Source: Cryomorphaceae bacterium
GTDB lineage: Bacteria > Bacteroidota > Bacteroidia > Flavobacteriales > Schleiferiaceae
Reading direction: 5' to 3'
Length of the DNA: 12,763 nucleotides
NCBI GenBank assembly: GCA_013205365.1
Contig: JABMNC010000132.1
Coordinates: forward strand, 1 to 12,763
Shown here: piece by piece, positions 1 through 6,483 of the stretch
How the letters are laid out: each line of letters opens with the position of its first letter
How positions within the stretch are numbered: position 1 is the first letter of the stretch
Position numbers and translations under genes: made by a program
Notes under the pieces: generated by a model
Seen by the model: only the letters and a program-made list of their open reading frames with translations
The model's database searches: none
What the model was told of the DNA's origin: nothing

Positions 1-842
1 AAACCCTTTTTCGCAGTGCAAAAGAAGCATCGAAGCCATGGGTCGGTGCCGAACCGCCGGTTCCCTTCAGGCAGTCCGCACTTTTTGCGCTCGACAGCCA
101 AGGCAAAAGACTTCGCATTGATCGCGATGCCCAGGGTTCCTGGCTTCGTTCCGACGGTTTTGCCATGGGAAGCGATCGTGACGTGGCTGCTTGGGCGTCG
201 TCGAATCCGCAGGAGGTGAGCCCCAATGCACTCTTAAGGCTTGCCTACCAAGAGTGGATTATGCCCAATGCTTCCTACACGGGCGGGGCTGCCGAGGTTG
301 CCTATGCCCAGCAACTTGCCCCATACTGGAGGAATTCCGGTTCTCCTCACGCATTGTGGAGGCTTCGCCACAGCTCGGCTTGGTTCCCAGCAAAGGCTCA
401 AAAAGCCAGTCAACAATTTAGTGCGGACTTTTTTAGGGGTTCTTGGAATCCCCAACAGGTTCGCCAAAGTATTCTCGAAGAGGCCGGCGCACCGAACCGC
501 AACGCACTTGTGCTCGCCGAGGAGTTTAAATCAAAAATTACCGAACGCTACGGCATGCCAGGGCTTGAGCAATCGGTGGCCGCTTGGGTAAAGCGAATCG
601 GCAACGAAGAAGGCAAAATGCTAGAGCGTCTTCGCCGAGAAATCGCCCGCGGCCAGTCCAACAGGCTTAATCATCTGGCTACGCTGAGCGATAGCCTCCT
701 GCCGTCAGGAACCCTTCAAGAACGCATTTGGACTCATTTTGACCTCGCGGAATACGCGGGAGACGATGCCCTTGGCCAATACCTCAAGGCGTTCTCGAGC
801 ACGCAAAATTGGGATGAAGCCGGTTGGTGGGAATTTCGCTGA
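1..842 (+). CDS. bshC: Bacillithiol biosynthesis cysteine-adding enzyme BshC, C-terminal part (5' end outside window)
   Basis: The frame is open from the left edge (first whole codon at position 3) to a TGA, giving 279 residues, roughly the C-terminal half of a family usually somewhat over 500 residues long. BshC is the proposed ligase that adds cysteine to glucosaminyl-malate in the last step of bacillithiol synthesis, in the cytoplasm. Visible family signatures are NPQEVSPNALLR, then a YTGGAAEVAYAQQL stretch, a helical charged middle region, and near the C-terminus the NRLNHL...LLPSGTLQERIW block typical of BshC ends. An internal ATG at 165 is not the start, because homology continues upstream of it. 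In Bacteroidota bshC is commonly next to guaA, as here, with 30 bases between them. I recognise the family from remembered motifs; the cysteine-adding role rests on family assignment, not on catalytic residues seen here. Confidence 0.88.
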   Translation, partial: TLFRSAKEASKPWVGAEPPVPFRQSALFALDSQGKRLRIDRDAQGSWLRSDGFAMGSDRDVAAWASSNPQEVSPNALLRLAYQEWIMPNASYTGGAAEVAYAQQLAPYWRNSGSPHALWRLRHSSAWFPAKAQKASQQFSADFFRGSWNPQQVRQSILEEAGAPNRNALVLAEEFKSKITERYGMPGLEQSVAAWVKRIGNEEGKMLERLRREIARGQSNRLNHLATLSDSLLPSGTLQERIWTHFDLAEYAGDDALGQYLKAFSSTQNWDEAGWWEFR

Positions 843-867
843 ACCTATTGCGGTCGCCTTACTTTTG
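835..867 (+). promoter_or_regulatory. Bacteroidota-type promoter of guaA, predicted leaderless
   Basis: TACTTTTG at 860-867 is a perfect match to the Bacteroidota -7 element TAnnTTTG and is followed by C, as in the extended form. A TTCG at 835-838, 21 bases upstream, is a plausible imperfect -33 element (consensus TTTG/TTG) and lies in the last codons of bshC. Only five bases separate the -7 element from the guaA ATG, so transcription should begin at or next to the start codon. The -7 match is seen directly; promoter activity and the start point are inferred. Confidence 0.6.
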
Positions 868-872
868 CAGTA

Positions 873-2405
873 ATGACCGACGCTATTCTAATTCTTGATT
901 TTGGCTCCCAGTACACCCAGCTCATTGCGCGCCGGGTACGCGAGCTTCACGTTTATTGCGAAATCCATCCCTTTCACCACATCCCTAGCGATTGGCATCA
1001 GCAGTTTAAGGCCGTCATCCTTAGTGGGTCTCCCTATTCCACCCTCGAAGAGGCGGCACCCAATCCCGATTTATCGGAGTTTTATGGAAAAATTCCCCTG
1101 CTTGGAGTATGCTACGGAGCCCAGTTTATGGCCAAGACCCGCGGCGGAGAAGTAGCCCGAAGCACGCATCGTGAGTACGGTCGTGCTCATATCAACTTTC
1201 TCAAGAGCGATTCGCGCCTACTCGAGGGAATACCCTTGGGCAGCAGCGTTTGGATGAGCCATGGCGACAGCATCGTGCGGCTTCCGGCCAATGCGGTTGT
1301 GGAAGCTACCACCGAGAGCATTCCCGTGGCCGCATTCCGATTCCGCGATGAAGAAACCTACGGCATACAGTTTCATCCTGAAGTGGTGCATTCCGAGCAC
1401 GGAACTCAATTGCTGCGAAACTTTGTCTATGAAATTGCAGGCTGTTCGCCGAGTTGGACGCCCGCAAGCTTTATTGACGAGTCAGTCGCTTCCTTAAAAA
1501 GCCAAATTGGAGAAGGCAAAGTCGTTCTCGGCCTCAGCGGAGGGGTGGATTCCACCGTGGCGGCAACCCTGCTTGATAGGGCCATTGGGAATAGGCTTCA
1601 CTGCATATTTGTAAACAACGGACTCCTTCGCAAAAATGAATTCGAGAGCGTTCTGACGCAGTACGAGCACCTTGGTCTCAATGTGGTCGGGGTAGATGCC
1701 AGTGCAGAGTTCTACGAAGCCCTTCGAGGTCAGGAGGATCCCGAGGCCAAGCGCAAGGCAATCGGGCGCACCTTTATTGAGGTTTTTGACCGAGAGGCGC
1801 AACGCATTAAGGGAGTTGACTTCCTTGGGCAGGGAACCATTTACCCCGACGTCATCGAGTCTGTCAGCGTGAACGGACCAAGCGCCACCATTAAATCGCA
1901 CCATAACGTCGGTGGTCTCCCTGATTATATGAAGCTTCAAATCGTGGAGCCGCTGCGCAGCCTGTTCAAAGACGAGGTCCGCCGCGTTGGAGCCGCCTTG
2001 GGCCTAAGGCCCGACCTTCTTGGTCGCCATCCCTTCCCCGGTCCAGGCCTCGCAATACGAATTCTGGGAGAGGTCACTGCCGATAAAGTAGCTATTCTTC
2101 AAGAGGTTGACCATTTGTTTATTCAAGGTCTTCGAGACGCAGGATTGTACGATTCGGTCTGGCAGGCGGGCGCAATACTTCTACCGGTCAAGTCGGTGGG
2201 TGTGATGGGCGATGAGCGGAGCTACGAGCAAGTAGTTGCCCTGCGGGCCGTTCAGTCCACTGACGGCATGACTGCAGACTGGGTGCACCTTCCTTATGAT
2301 TTTTTGGCACGAACTTCGAATGCCATCATCAATCAAGTGCGGGGCGTGAACCGGGTCGTCTACGACATTAGTTCCAAGCCTCCCGCCACCATAGAATGGG
2401 AATAA
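873..2405 (+). CDS. guaA: GMP synthase (glutamine-hydrolysing)
   Basis: Converts XMP to GMP using ATP and glutamine, the last step of guanine nucleotide synthesis. At 510 residues it has the full family length and three parts. The N-terminal class I glutamine amidotransferase has its nucleophile Cys80 in GVCYGAQ and the triad partners His168 and Glu170 in FHPE. The ATP pyrophosphatase domain has the P-loop SGGVDS at 222-227. The C-terminal dimerisation domain includes the GRHPFPGPGLAIR motif and ends in ISSKPPATIEWE, the canonical GuaA terminus. The start at MTDAILILDFGSQYTQ matches the usual family N-terminus, so the ATG is secure. It has its own promoter upstream and probably also receives bshC read-through. 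The next gene starts 19 bases after the stop with no visible terminator, so co-transcription is likely. No XMP-binding or catalytic residue appears to be missing. Confidence 0.98.
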   Translation: MTDAILILDFGSQYTQLIARRVRELHVYCEIHPFHHIPSDWHQQFKAVILSGSPYSTLEEAAPNPDLSEFYGKIPLLGVCYGAQFMAKTRGGEVARSTHREYGRAHINFLKSDSRLLEGIPLGSSVWMSHGDSIVRLPANAVVEATTESIPVAAFRFRDEETYGIQFHPEVVHSEHGTQLLRNFVYEIAGCSPSWTPASFIDESVASLKSQIGEGKVVLGLSGGVDSTVAATLLDRAIGNRLHCIFVNNGLLRKNEFESVLTQYEHLGLNVVGVDASAEFYEALRGQEDPEAKRKAIGRTFIEVFDREAQRIKGVDFLGQGTIYPDVIESVSVNGPSATIKSHHNVGGLPDYMKLQIVEPLRSLFKDEVRRVGAALGLRPDLLGRHPFPGPGLAIRILGEVTADKVAILQEVDHLFIQGLRDAGLYDSVWQAGAILLPVKSVGVMGDERSYEQVVALRAVQSTDGMTADWVHLPYDFLARTSNAIINQVRGVNRVVYDISSKPPATIEWE

Positions 2406-2424
2406 TCGACCTGGAACGCTAAAA

Positions 2425-3558
2425 ATGGCATTACTCCGCACTGCCTCGATTTATCTTTTGCTGGCCACGGCATTCGCTGCCTCGGCTCAAAGCAGGGTGC
2501 ATTGGGCGCTTGTACTCCCTTTTCAGATTCAAAACGACAGTACTGGGGCCAATCCGCAACGCATGGCCACAGAGTTCTATTCTGGGTTTAAGGCTGCTAT
2601 GGATTCCGTGAAGTATTCGGGCGATCCAATCACCCTCGACATCTATGATTTTGATGAGACCCTGGGCCGAGTTATAAGCGTTCAAACCGACGGACTCAAG
2701 TTTTCTCAGTCGCCCAAGGAATTCATGCAAAGCCAAGAGGGTCAGGTGCTTCGCTATGTAATTGGCCCTTTTAGGGCTGAGGATTCAGAGGCTCTGGCAC
2801 TTCATGCGAACCCTTCGACCTATGTGATTAATCCCGTTTCGAGGGATGTAAGCGTTTCGGGTCTTCCGCAGTTAATTGTCTGCGCGCCCAAAAGGTATTT
2901 GGAGTCTGAGTCTCTAGGGCGATTGGCGGCTAAAGATTTTAGCAGCAGCCCCAATTCACGCACGGTGCTTTTTGACCTCGGAGACAAGAACAGCCAACTT
3001 CAGCGAAGGGCTTTTTTCAAGGGATTTTCTCAATTTGGTGGCGACAGCAACCTAGTGCAGATTTGGGACGGTCGTCCCAATGCTAATTTGGTGGAGCGGG
3101 TAGGTCGCGACGATTTGATAAGTACTCGATTTGTGCTTCTTGACGATAAGGTCCTGAGCGCCGCACGAATTCTTCAGGGTCTCCGACTGCGCCCCGCCAG
3201 TGAAACGGAATTTTGGACCGTAAGCAATACCGTAAACAGTCCCTCACTGGATGCCTTTCTCTTGCTTCGCCAACCCATCGTCTGGGTGCAAACCGACCGC
3301 CTTGAATTTGCCTCCTACGACGCGGTTGACGAGCAAATTCACCGAGCGCTTGGTGATTCTAAGTCGCGTTGGGCTTGGTTGGGCTACGATACCGCACTCA
3401 TGCTTTTGGTCAACGAACCAGGTCGCTACACCGGCCCTCGGCGCAGCTACGACTGGGGCTCAGAGCCTCAGGGCGGAGCCTACAACAAAGCGGTCGAACT
3501 CTACCGCTACGACCCCAAAGTGGGCGTGAACTCCGTACCCATTCCTGCGTTACCCTAA
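2425..3558 (+). CDS. Exported PBP1-like protein without LysM domains
   Basis: The 377-residue product begins with a probable signal peptide (Arg5, hydrophobic core 7-19, ASA cleavage site near residue 21), so the mature protein is likely periplasmic. It then runs into WALVLPFQ and ATEFYSGFKAAMDSVK, which resemble the start of the periplasmic-binding-protein type 1 fold in Bacteroidota proteins annotated as 'PBP1 and LysM peptidoglycan-binding domain-containing'. Those proteins commonly follow guaA, which supports the match. In that family LysM repeats normally precede the PBP1 part; here none is present, because the PBP1-like region begins directly after the signal peptide. No transmembrane segment follows and no transport partners are encoded nearby, so a role as an ABC transporter receptor is doubtful. 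Ligand and function are unknown. The gene sits between guaA (19 bases) and crtZ (4 bases) in one apparent operon. Confidence 0.72.
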   Translation: MALLRTASIYLLLATAFAASAQSRVHWALVLPFQIQNDSTGANPQRMATEFYSGFKAAMDSVKYSGDPITLDIYDFDETLGRVISVQTDGLKFSQSPKEFMQSQEGQVLRYVIGPFRAEDSEALALHANPSTYVINPVSRDVSVSGLPQLIVCAPKRYLESESLGRLAAKDFSSSPNSRTVLFDLGDKNSQLQRRAFFKGFSQFGGDSNLVQIWDGRPNANLVERVGRDDLISTRFVLLDDKVLSAARILQGLRLRPASETEFWTVSNTVNSPSLDAFLLLRQPIVWVQTDRLEFASYDAVDEQIHRALGDSKSRWAWLGYDTALMLLVNEPGRYTGPRRSYDWGSEPQGGAYNKAVELYRYDPKVGVNSVPIPALP

Positions 3559-3562
3559 GGCG

Positions 3563-4027
3563 ATGATTGCAGCGGGAATGTTTTTATTAGCCTATGTCCT
3601 AATGGAGGGCGCCGCTTGGGCCGCACACCGTTACCTAATGCACGGACCGCTCTGGTCCCTGCACGCGGACCATCACAGCAAAGAACCTGGATTTTTTGAG
3701 AAGAACGATGCTTTTTTCTTGATTTTCGCTATTCCCTCGTGGCTCTGCATCATGCTGGGAATGACGCATCAGGCACCGGCATCGACCGCCTTTGGTTTTG
3801 GTATTGCAGCCTATGGCTTTACCTACTTTTTGGTTCATGAAGTCTTTATTCACCAGCGCTTTCGCTGGTGGGTTCACACCGATAACGCCTACTTTAGGGC
3901 CGTTCGCCTCAAACACAAATGGCACCACAAAACCCTGGGCAAAGAGAATTCTCAGCACTTCGGCTTGCTTTGGGTGCCTTTGAGCTTGGTCCGAGAAGAG
4001 GCCCGCAAAATGAAGCTCGAGCAATGA
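3563..4027 (+). CDS. crtZ: Beta-carotene hydroxylase (fatty acid hydroxylase superfamily)
   Basis: Hydroxylates the beta-ionone rings of beta-carotene at C3 and C3', giving zeaxanthin, and acts in the inner membrane as a di-iron enzyme. The 154-residue protein shows all four histidine clusters of the family: HRYLMH (22-27), HADHH (34-38), HEVFIH (92-97) and HKWHH (118-122). Hydrophobic stretches near residues 3-20, 50-68 and 75-92 fit membrane helices between the clusters. The ATG lies four bases after the upstream stop codon, and the TGA overlaps the crtY ATG by four bases (ATGA), so translation of the pair is probably coupled. Phytoene synthase and desaturase genes (crtB, crtI) are not in the window and must be elsewhere if the pathway is complete. 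A related sterol desaturase-like activity is possible in principle, but pairing with a lycopene cyclase makes CrtZ much more likely. Confidence 0.92.
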   Translation: MIAAGMFLLAYVLMEGAAWAAHRYLMHGPLWSLHADHHSKEPGFFEKNDAFFLIFAIPSWLCIMLGMTHQAPASTAFGFGIAAYGFTYFLVHEVFIHQRFRWWVHTDNAYFRAVRLKHKWHHKTLGKENSQHFGLLWVPLSLVREEARKMKLEQ

Positions 4028-4722
4028 AGGGCTTGTACCTTTTAATTGATGCCTTGGTTTTTGCTGGTCCGCTCACCCGTGCTTTTGAGCCGCGCATTCG
4101 CTACATAGGGCAAACCAAGCACCTAGCCATTGCGACCTTGCTTATGATGCTCTTGTTTATTCCTTGGGACGTTGCAAAAACTGCCTACGGTGTCTGGGGA
4201 TTCAATCCGAAATACCTCATGGGTCCCTCTCTTTGGGGCCTGCCTCTTGAGGAATGGCTCTTTTTTATAGTCGTACCATGGGCCACCTTTTTTATCTACG
4301 AGGTTATGCAACTGTTCTTCCCATGGAAGTCCTCAAAGTCCGCCTCGTTTTGGTTAGTCGGATTCATCGGCCTCGCTTGTGCCGCCTTGGCTTTGACGCA
4401 TACTGATCGCTGGTACACCCTTACCGCATCGGGCGGACTCGCCTTGGGTTCTGCCTGGCTTGTTTGGCGAAGGCCCTGGTGGACGGCTGCTTTTTTGCGA
4501 AGCTGGGGCCTAGGCCTCATACCGTTTTTTATGGTAAACGGAATCCTTACAGGAGCCTATTTAACCGAGCCAATCGTGTGGTATAATAATGCCGAGAATA
4601 TGGGGATTCGTCTCGGGACGATTCCGATAGAGGACGCTTTGTATGGAATGCTTATGATGCTGATCTATACTGCCGGCGTTCATTGGTCGCGCAAGCAGCT
4701 TTGGAGCTCTAAGGGTAGATAG
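4024..4722 (+). CDS. crtY: Membrane lycopene cyclase (fused CrtYc/CrtYd type)
   Basis: Likely cyclises lycopene to beta-carotene, supplying the substrate for the neighbouring CrtZ. The 232-residue protein is strongly hydrophobic with several candidate membrane helices and contains two copies of the lycopene cyclase domain. The first has FEPRIRY at 21-27 and GLPLEEWLFF at 72-81; the second has the matching IPIED at 200-204. These acidic P-x-E motifs mark the non-flavoprotein cyclase family found as CrtYc+CrtYd heterodimers in actinobacteria and as fused proteins in fungi and Bacteroidota. I chose the ATG overlapping the crtZ stop, because the family N-terminus (LYLLIDALVFAGPL) follows immediately; the frame is open further upstream, but that extension lies over crtZ and reads as non-homologous. 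The short symbol crtY is used loosely, since this is not the FAD-dependent CrtY/CrtL family. No terminator with a T-tract follows. Confidence 0.9.
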   Translation: MKGLYLLIDALVFAGPLTRAFEPRIRYIGQTKHLAIATLLMMLLFIPWDVAKTAYGVWGFNPKYLMGPSLWGLPLEEWLFFIVVPWATFFIYEVMQLFFPWKSSKSASFWLVGFIGLACAALALTHTDRWYTLTASGGLALGSAWLVWRRPWWTAAFLRSWGLGLIPFFMVNGILTGAYLTEPIVWYNNAENMGIRLGTIPIEDALYGMLMMLIYTAGVHWSRKQLWSSKGR

Positions 4723-5000
4723 CCAGAGTACTGACAATACTGCAGTATGGTATCTGTAGCACGAACCCAATGCTTTGGTCCTTTTATGGTTCTCAAGTGA
4801 ACGCCGAGGTCTTGTGCTTCGGTAAATACTCGAATACACCGGATCTTGGTCCATGGAGGAATACTTTGCAACAGCTTGCTAGCGCGGATAGACTTTTTAA
4901 GTAACTCGGGTCGTTGACGAGCGTAGCGTGATTGCGATAGTGAAAAAATGCTCGCAATGCACCAATCGGGTATTCTTAATAGTGGTATTGCAGATTTCAT
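4680..5000 (-). CDS. Unrecognised small ORF, doubtful
   Basis: An open frame of 106 codons fills most of the gap after crtY on the opposite strand and overlaps the last 43 bases of crtY. The product would be basic (about 18 Arg or Lys) with no signal peptide or clear membrane helix, and I do not recognise a family. Two points favour it: nearly all of a gene-free stretch is open in this frame, and TAGATTTA (5005-5012 on this strand), one mismatch from the TAnnTTTG -7 element, ends four bases before the ATG, the same geometry as seen at confident genes here. Against it are the lack of similarity I can name, the AT-rich start and the overlap with crtY. It could be a chance frame, a decayed gene or a lineage-specific small protein. 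Confidence 0.25.
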   Translation of the reverse strand: MKSAIPLLRIPDWCIASIFSLSQSRYARQRPELLKKSIRASKLLQSIPPWTKIRCIRVFTEAQDLGVHLRTIKGPKHWVRATDTILQYCQYSGYLPLELQSCLRDQ

Positions 5001-5057
5001 TTTTTAAATCTATCACTCACTAATTATTCTATAGTAAACTTATTGCGGGTTAATCAT
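4723..5057. other. Gene-poor gap between crtY and nusB
   Basis: This 335-base stretch has no confident gene. Both other minus-strand frames and all plus-strand frames are broken by stops. Its left part has base composition like the neighbouring genes and holds the doubtful minus-strand ORF; its right part (about 4970-5060) is clearly AT-rich, as expected for a promoter region, and leads into the nusB -7 element. I see no tRNA cloverleaf, no riboswitch-like conserved core, and no hairpin followed by a T-tract. Confidence 0.6.
4737..4748. repeat. 12-bp perfect palindrome after crtY
   Basis: ATACTGCAGTAT is a perfect palindrome starting 15 bases after the crtY stop codon. AGATA (4717-4721, overlapping the stop codon) and TATCT (4751-4755) flank it as a further imperfect inverted pair. 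There is no following T-tract, so it is not a standard intrinsic terminator; a protein-binding site, an RNA 3'-end hairpin or chance are all possible. Confidence 0.3.
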
Positions 5058-5065
5058 TAAATTTG
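5050..5065 (+). promoter_or_regulatory. nusB promoter -7 element with adjoining dyad
   Basis: TAAATTTG at 5058-5065 is a perfect TAnnTTTG followed by C and would start a transcript about ten bases before the nusB ATG. A dyad, TTAAT-C-ATTAA (5050-5060), overlaps the left side of the element and could bind a regulator or may simply reflect AT-richness. No good -33 element is visible at the expected 19-21 base spacing. Confidence 0.5.
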
Positions 5066-5082
5066 CATCGAAATTCCGTTCT

Positions 5083-6024
5083 ATGCTTACCCGACGACAC
5101 CTACGCATCAAAACGATGCAAGCACTTTATGCGTACGTTCAGTCCGACCTCAGCGACGCAGAGTTGGGAGTCCGCCAGCTTGAGAAGAGCATCGGAGAAA
5201 TACACCATCTCTACCTCTACGAACTCCGAATCTTTTGGCATTTTAGGCACTTTATGGAGGAGCGTCTTGAGCTAGAGCCCAACAAGCAGTTCGCGAATTC
5301 CGCCAGGCAGGCTCAGCTTAAGCACTTTTTGAATTTACCTTTCTTGACGCAGATTACCTCAGACGACGCGGTCATTAAGGCATGGGAGCAGCACGGAATT
5401 CACTGGGGAGAGTCGGTTGATGTGCTGAGGTCCTTGTTTTTTAAGTACTGGACCCAGTGGAGCGATAACCCGTTTTGGACCGCCCCCGAACTTCAGACTG
5501 CCGAGGCGCAGATTTCGCACATGCGCTTGTTCTATCGGGATTTTCTTGCCAACGAAGAAGTGCTCCATCAGCTCTACGAAGCAATAAGCATACACTGGTC
5601 CGACGACCTGGATGCCGCTCAGATGATGGCCGTGCAAACCATGCAGAATGCACGCAAAAATCAATCGGTGCTGGTCTCTCTTTATCGAGACAAAAAAGAC
5701 TCGGAATTTGCTCGGGATCTCTACCTACACACCCTTCGTAATGCCCAGGAATGGAAGGAGCGTATGATAAGTAAGGCCAAGCAATGGGATTTTGACCGCA
5801 TGGCCCCAGTGGACCGAACCATTGTGCAGATGGCCCTCAGTGAAATCGTAGCCTTTGCCGAGATTCCGGTCAAGGTTAGCATTGACGAAGCCATTGAAGT
5901 TGCCAAGCAGTATGGCTCACCCAAGGCAGGTTCTTTTGTAAACGGACTCTTGGATGCCTTAGTGGAGGACCTTAAGGCAGAAGGTCGCATTCAAAAGTTA
6001 GGAAGAGGGCTAATTGGCGCCTAA
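5083..6024 (+). CDS. nusB: Transcription antitermination factor NusB, long Bacteroidota form
   Basis: NusB binds boxA RNA with NusE (S10) and promotes antitermination on rRNA operons. At 313 residues this is over twice the length of the E. coli type (about 140). The N-terminal helix RRHLRIKTMQALYAY (4-18) and the C-terminal half of the NusB fold (about 205-300) are both recognisable. The latter includes FDRMAPVDRTIVQMALSEI (237-255), then IPVKVSIDEAIEVAKQYG and FVNGLLDAL. Between them lies an insertion of roughly 180 residues, helical in appearance and rich in Trp, Phe and Leu, as found in Bacteroidota NusB proteins. The ATG begins the expected LTRRHLR start. It leads a conserved Bacteroidota cluster with the DUF1573 lipoprotein gene and yajC downstream; its stop codon is part of the next gene's -7 element. 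What the inserted domain contributes is not known to me. Confidence 0.95.
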   Translation: MLTRRHLRIKTMQALYAYVQSDLSDAELGVRQLEKSIGEIHHLYLYELRIFWHFRHFMEERLELEPNKQFANSARQAQLKHFLNLPFLTQITSDDAVIKAWEQHGIHWGESVDVLRSLFFKYWTQWSDNPFWTAPELQTAEAQISHMRLFYRDFLANEEVLHQLYEAISIHWSDDLDAAQMMAVQTMQNARKNQSVLVSLYRDKKDSEFARDLYLHTLRNAQEWKERMISKAKQWDFDRMAPVDRTIVQMALSEIVAFAEIPVKVSIDEAIEVAKQYGSPKAGSFVNGLLDALVEDLKAEGRIQKLGRGLIGA

Positions 6025-6029
6025 TTTTG
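5998..6029 (+). promoter_or_regulatory. Promoter of the DUF1573 gene, overlapping the nusB stop, predicted leaderless
   Basis: TAATTTTG at 6022-6029 matches TAnnTTTG perfectly and is followed by C; its first three bases are the TAA stop of nusB. TTAG at 5998-6001, 20 bases upstream, is a possible weak -33 element. Five bases separate the -7 element from the ATG, the same spacing as at guaA, so initiation at or next to the start codon is expected. Confidence 0.5.
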
Positions 6030-6034
6030 CCGCC

Positions 6035-6481
6035 ATGAATACACGTCTTTTTACCGCCTTCGCCGCAGCGAGCCTTTTATGGTCTTCCTGCGCCAACCCT
6101 AGTGATCAGGTTAAATCCCAAGAAGAGCGAATGGCCTTGCAGGCAGTGCAAAGCGCAGAGCTTCCGATTATTACGTTTATGGCGGAGTCGCACGACTTCG
6201 GCAGCATCAACGAAGGCGAAGTAGTTGACACGGAATTTAAATTCACGAATACCGGAGAAGCTCCGCTCATCATTTCTGCGGCCCAAGGCAGCTGTGGCTG
6301 CACGATTCCTGAATACCCGAAGGCTCCTATTGGCCCTGGTGAAGAGGGAAGGATTCTTGTGAGCTTCAACAGCGAAGGCAAGCCAAACCAGCAATCCAAA
6401 ACGGTCACCTTGACAACCAACGCGGTCCCAAGCACTAAGGTGCTCACCATCAGCGCAAACGTTACTCCAAAATCCAAATAA
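6035..6481 (+). CDS. DUF1573 domain lipoprotein
   Basis: The 148-residue product starts with a short lipoprotein-type signal sequence (Arg4, hydrophobic 6-15, then WSSC with Cys19), so it is probably lipid-anchored and exported, although Trp at the -3 position of the lipobox is unusual. The rest is a single DUF1573 domain, an immunoglobulin-like beta sandwich: HDFGSINEGEVVDTEFKFTN (53-72), the hallmark SCGCT (86-90), and a following block ending in PGEEGRILVSFNSEGK. The function of DUF1573 proteins is not established; the family is abundant in Bacteroidota envelopes. The ATG was chosen over an in-frame TTG 21 bases upstream because it gives a proper signal peptide and sits just after a promoter. 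It lies between nusB and yajC, a neighbourhood conserved in Bacteroidota, and is two bases from yajC. Confidence 0.9.
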   Translation: MNTRLFTAFAAASLLWSSCANPSDQVKSQEERMALQAVQSAELPIITFMAESHDFGSINEGEVVDTEFKFTNTGEAPLIISAAQGSCGCTIPEYPKAPIGPGEEGRILVSFNSEGKPNQQSKTVTLTTNAVPSTKVLTISANVTPKSK

Positions 6482-6483
6482 CT

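Noticed and set aside
165..842. Treating the ATG at 165 as the start of a complete 225-residue gene
   Set aside because: The frame stays open to the left edge with protein-like sequence, and BshC is about twice as long, so the gene is cut by the window.
1494..1940. Long minus-strand open frame inside guaA (148 codons)
   Set aside because: It is antisense to the conserved ATP pyrophosphatase domain of guaA, with no recognisable family or promoter; a shadow of the coding bias.
3919..4023. N-terminal extension of the lycopene cyclase reading frame to an ATG at 3919
   Set aside because: The extension lies wholly over the crtZ 3' end and reads as non-homologous sequence; the family N-terminus begins right after the ATG at 4024.
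6014..6034. TTG start for the DUF1573 protein
   Set aside because: It would add seven residues before a good lipoprotein signal peptide and lies upstream of the predicted transcription start.
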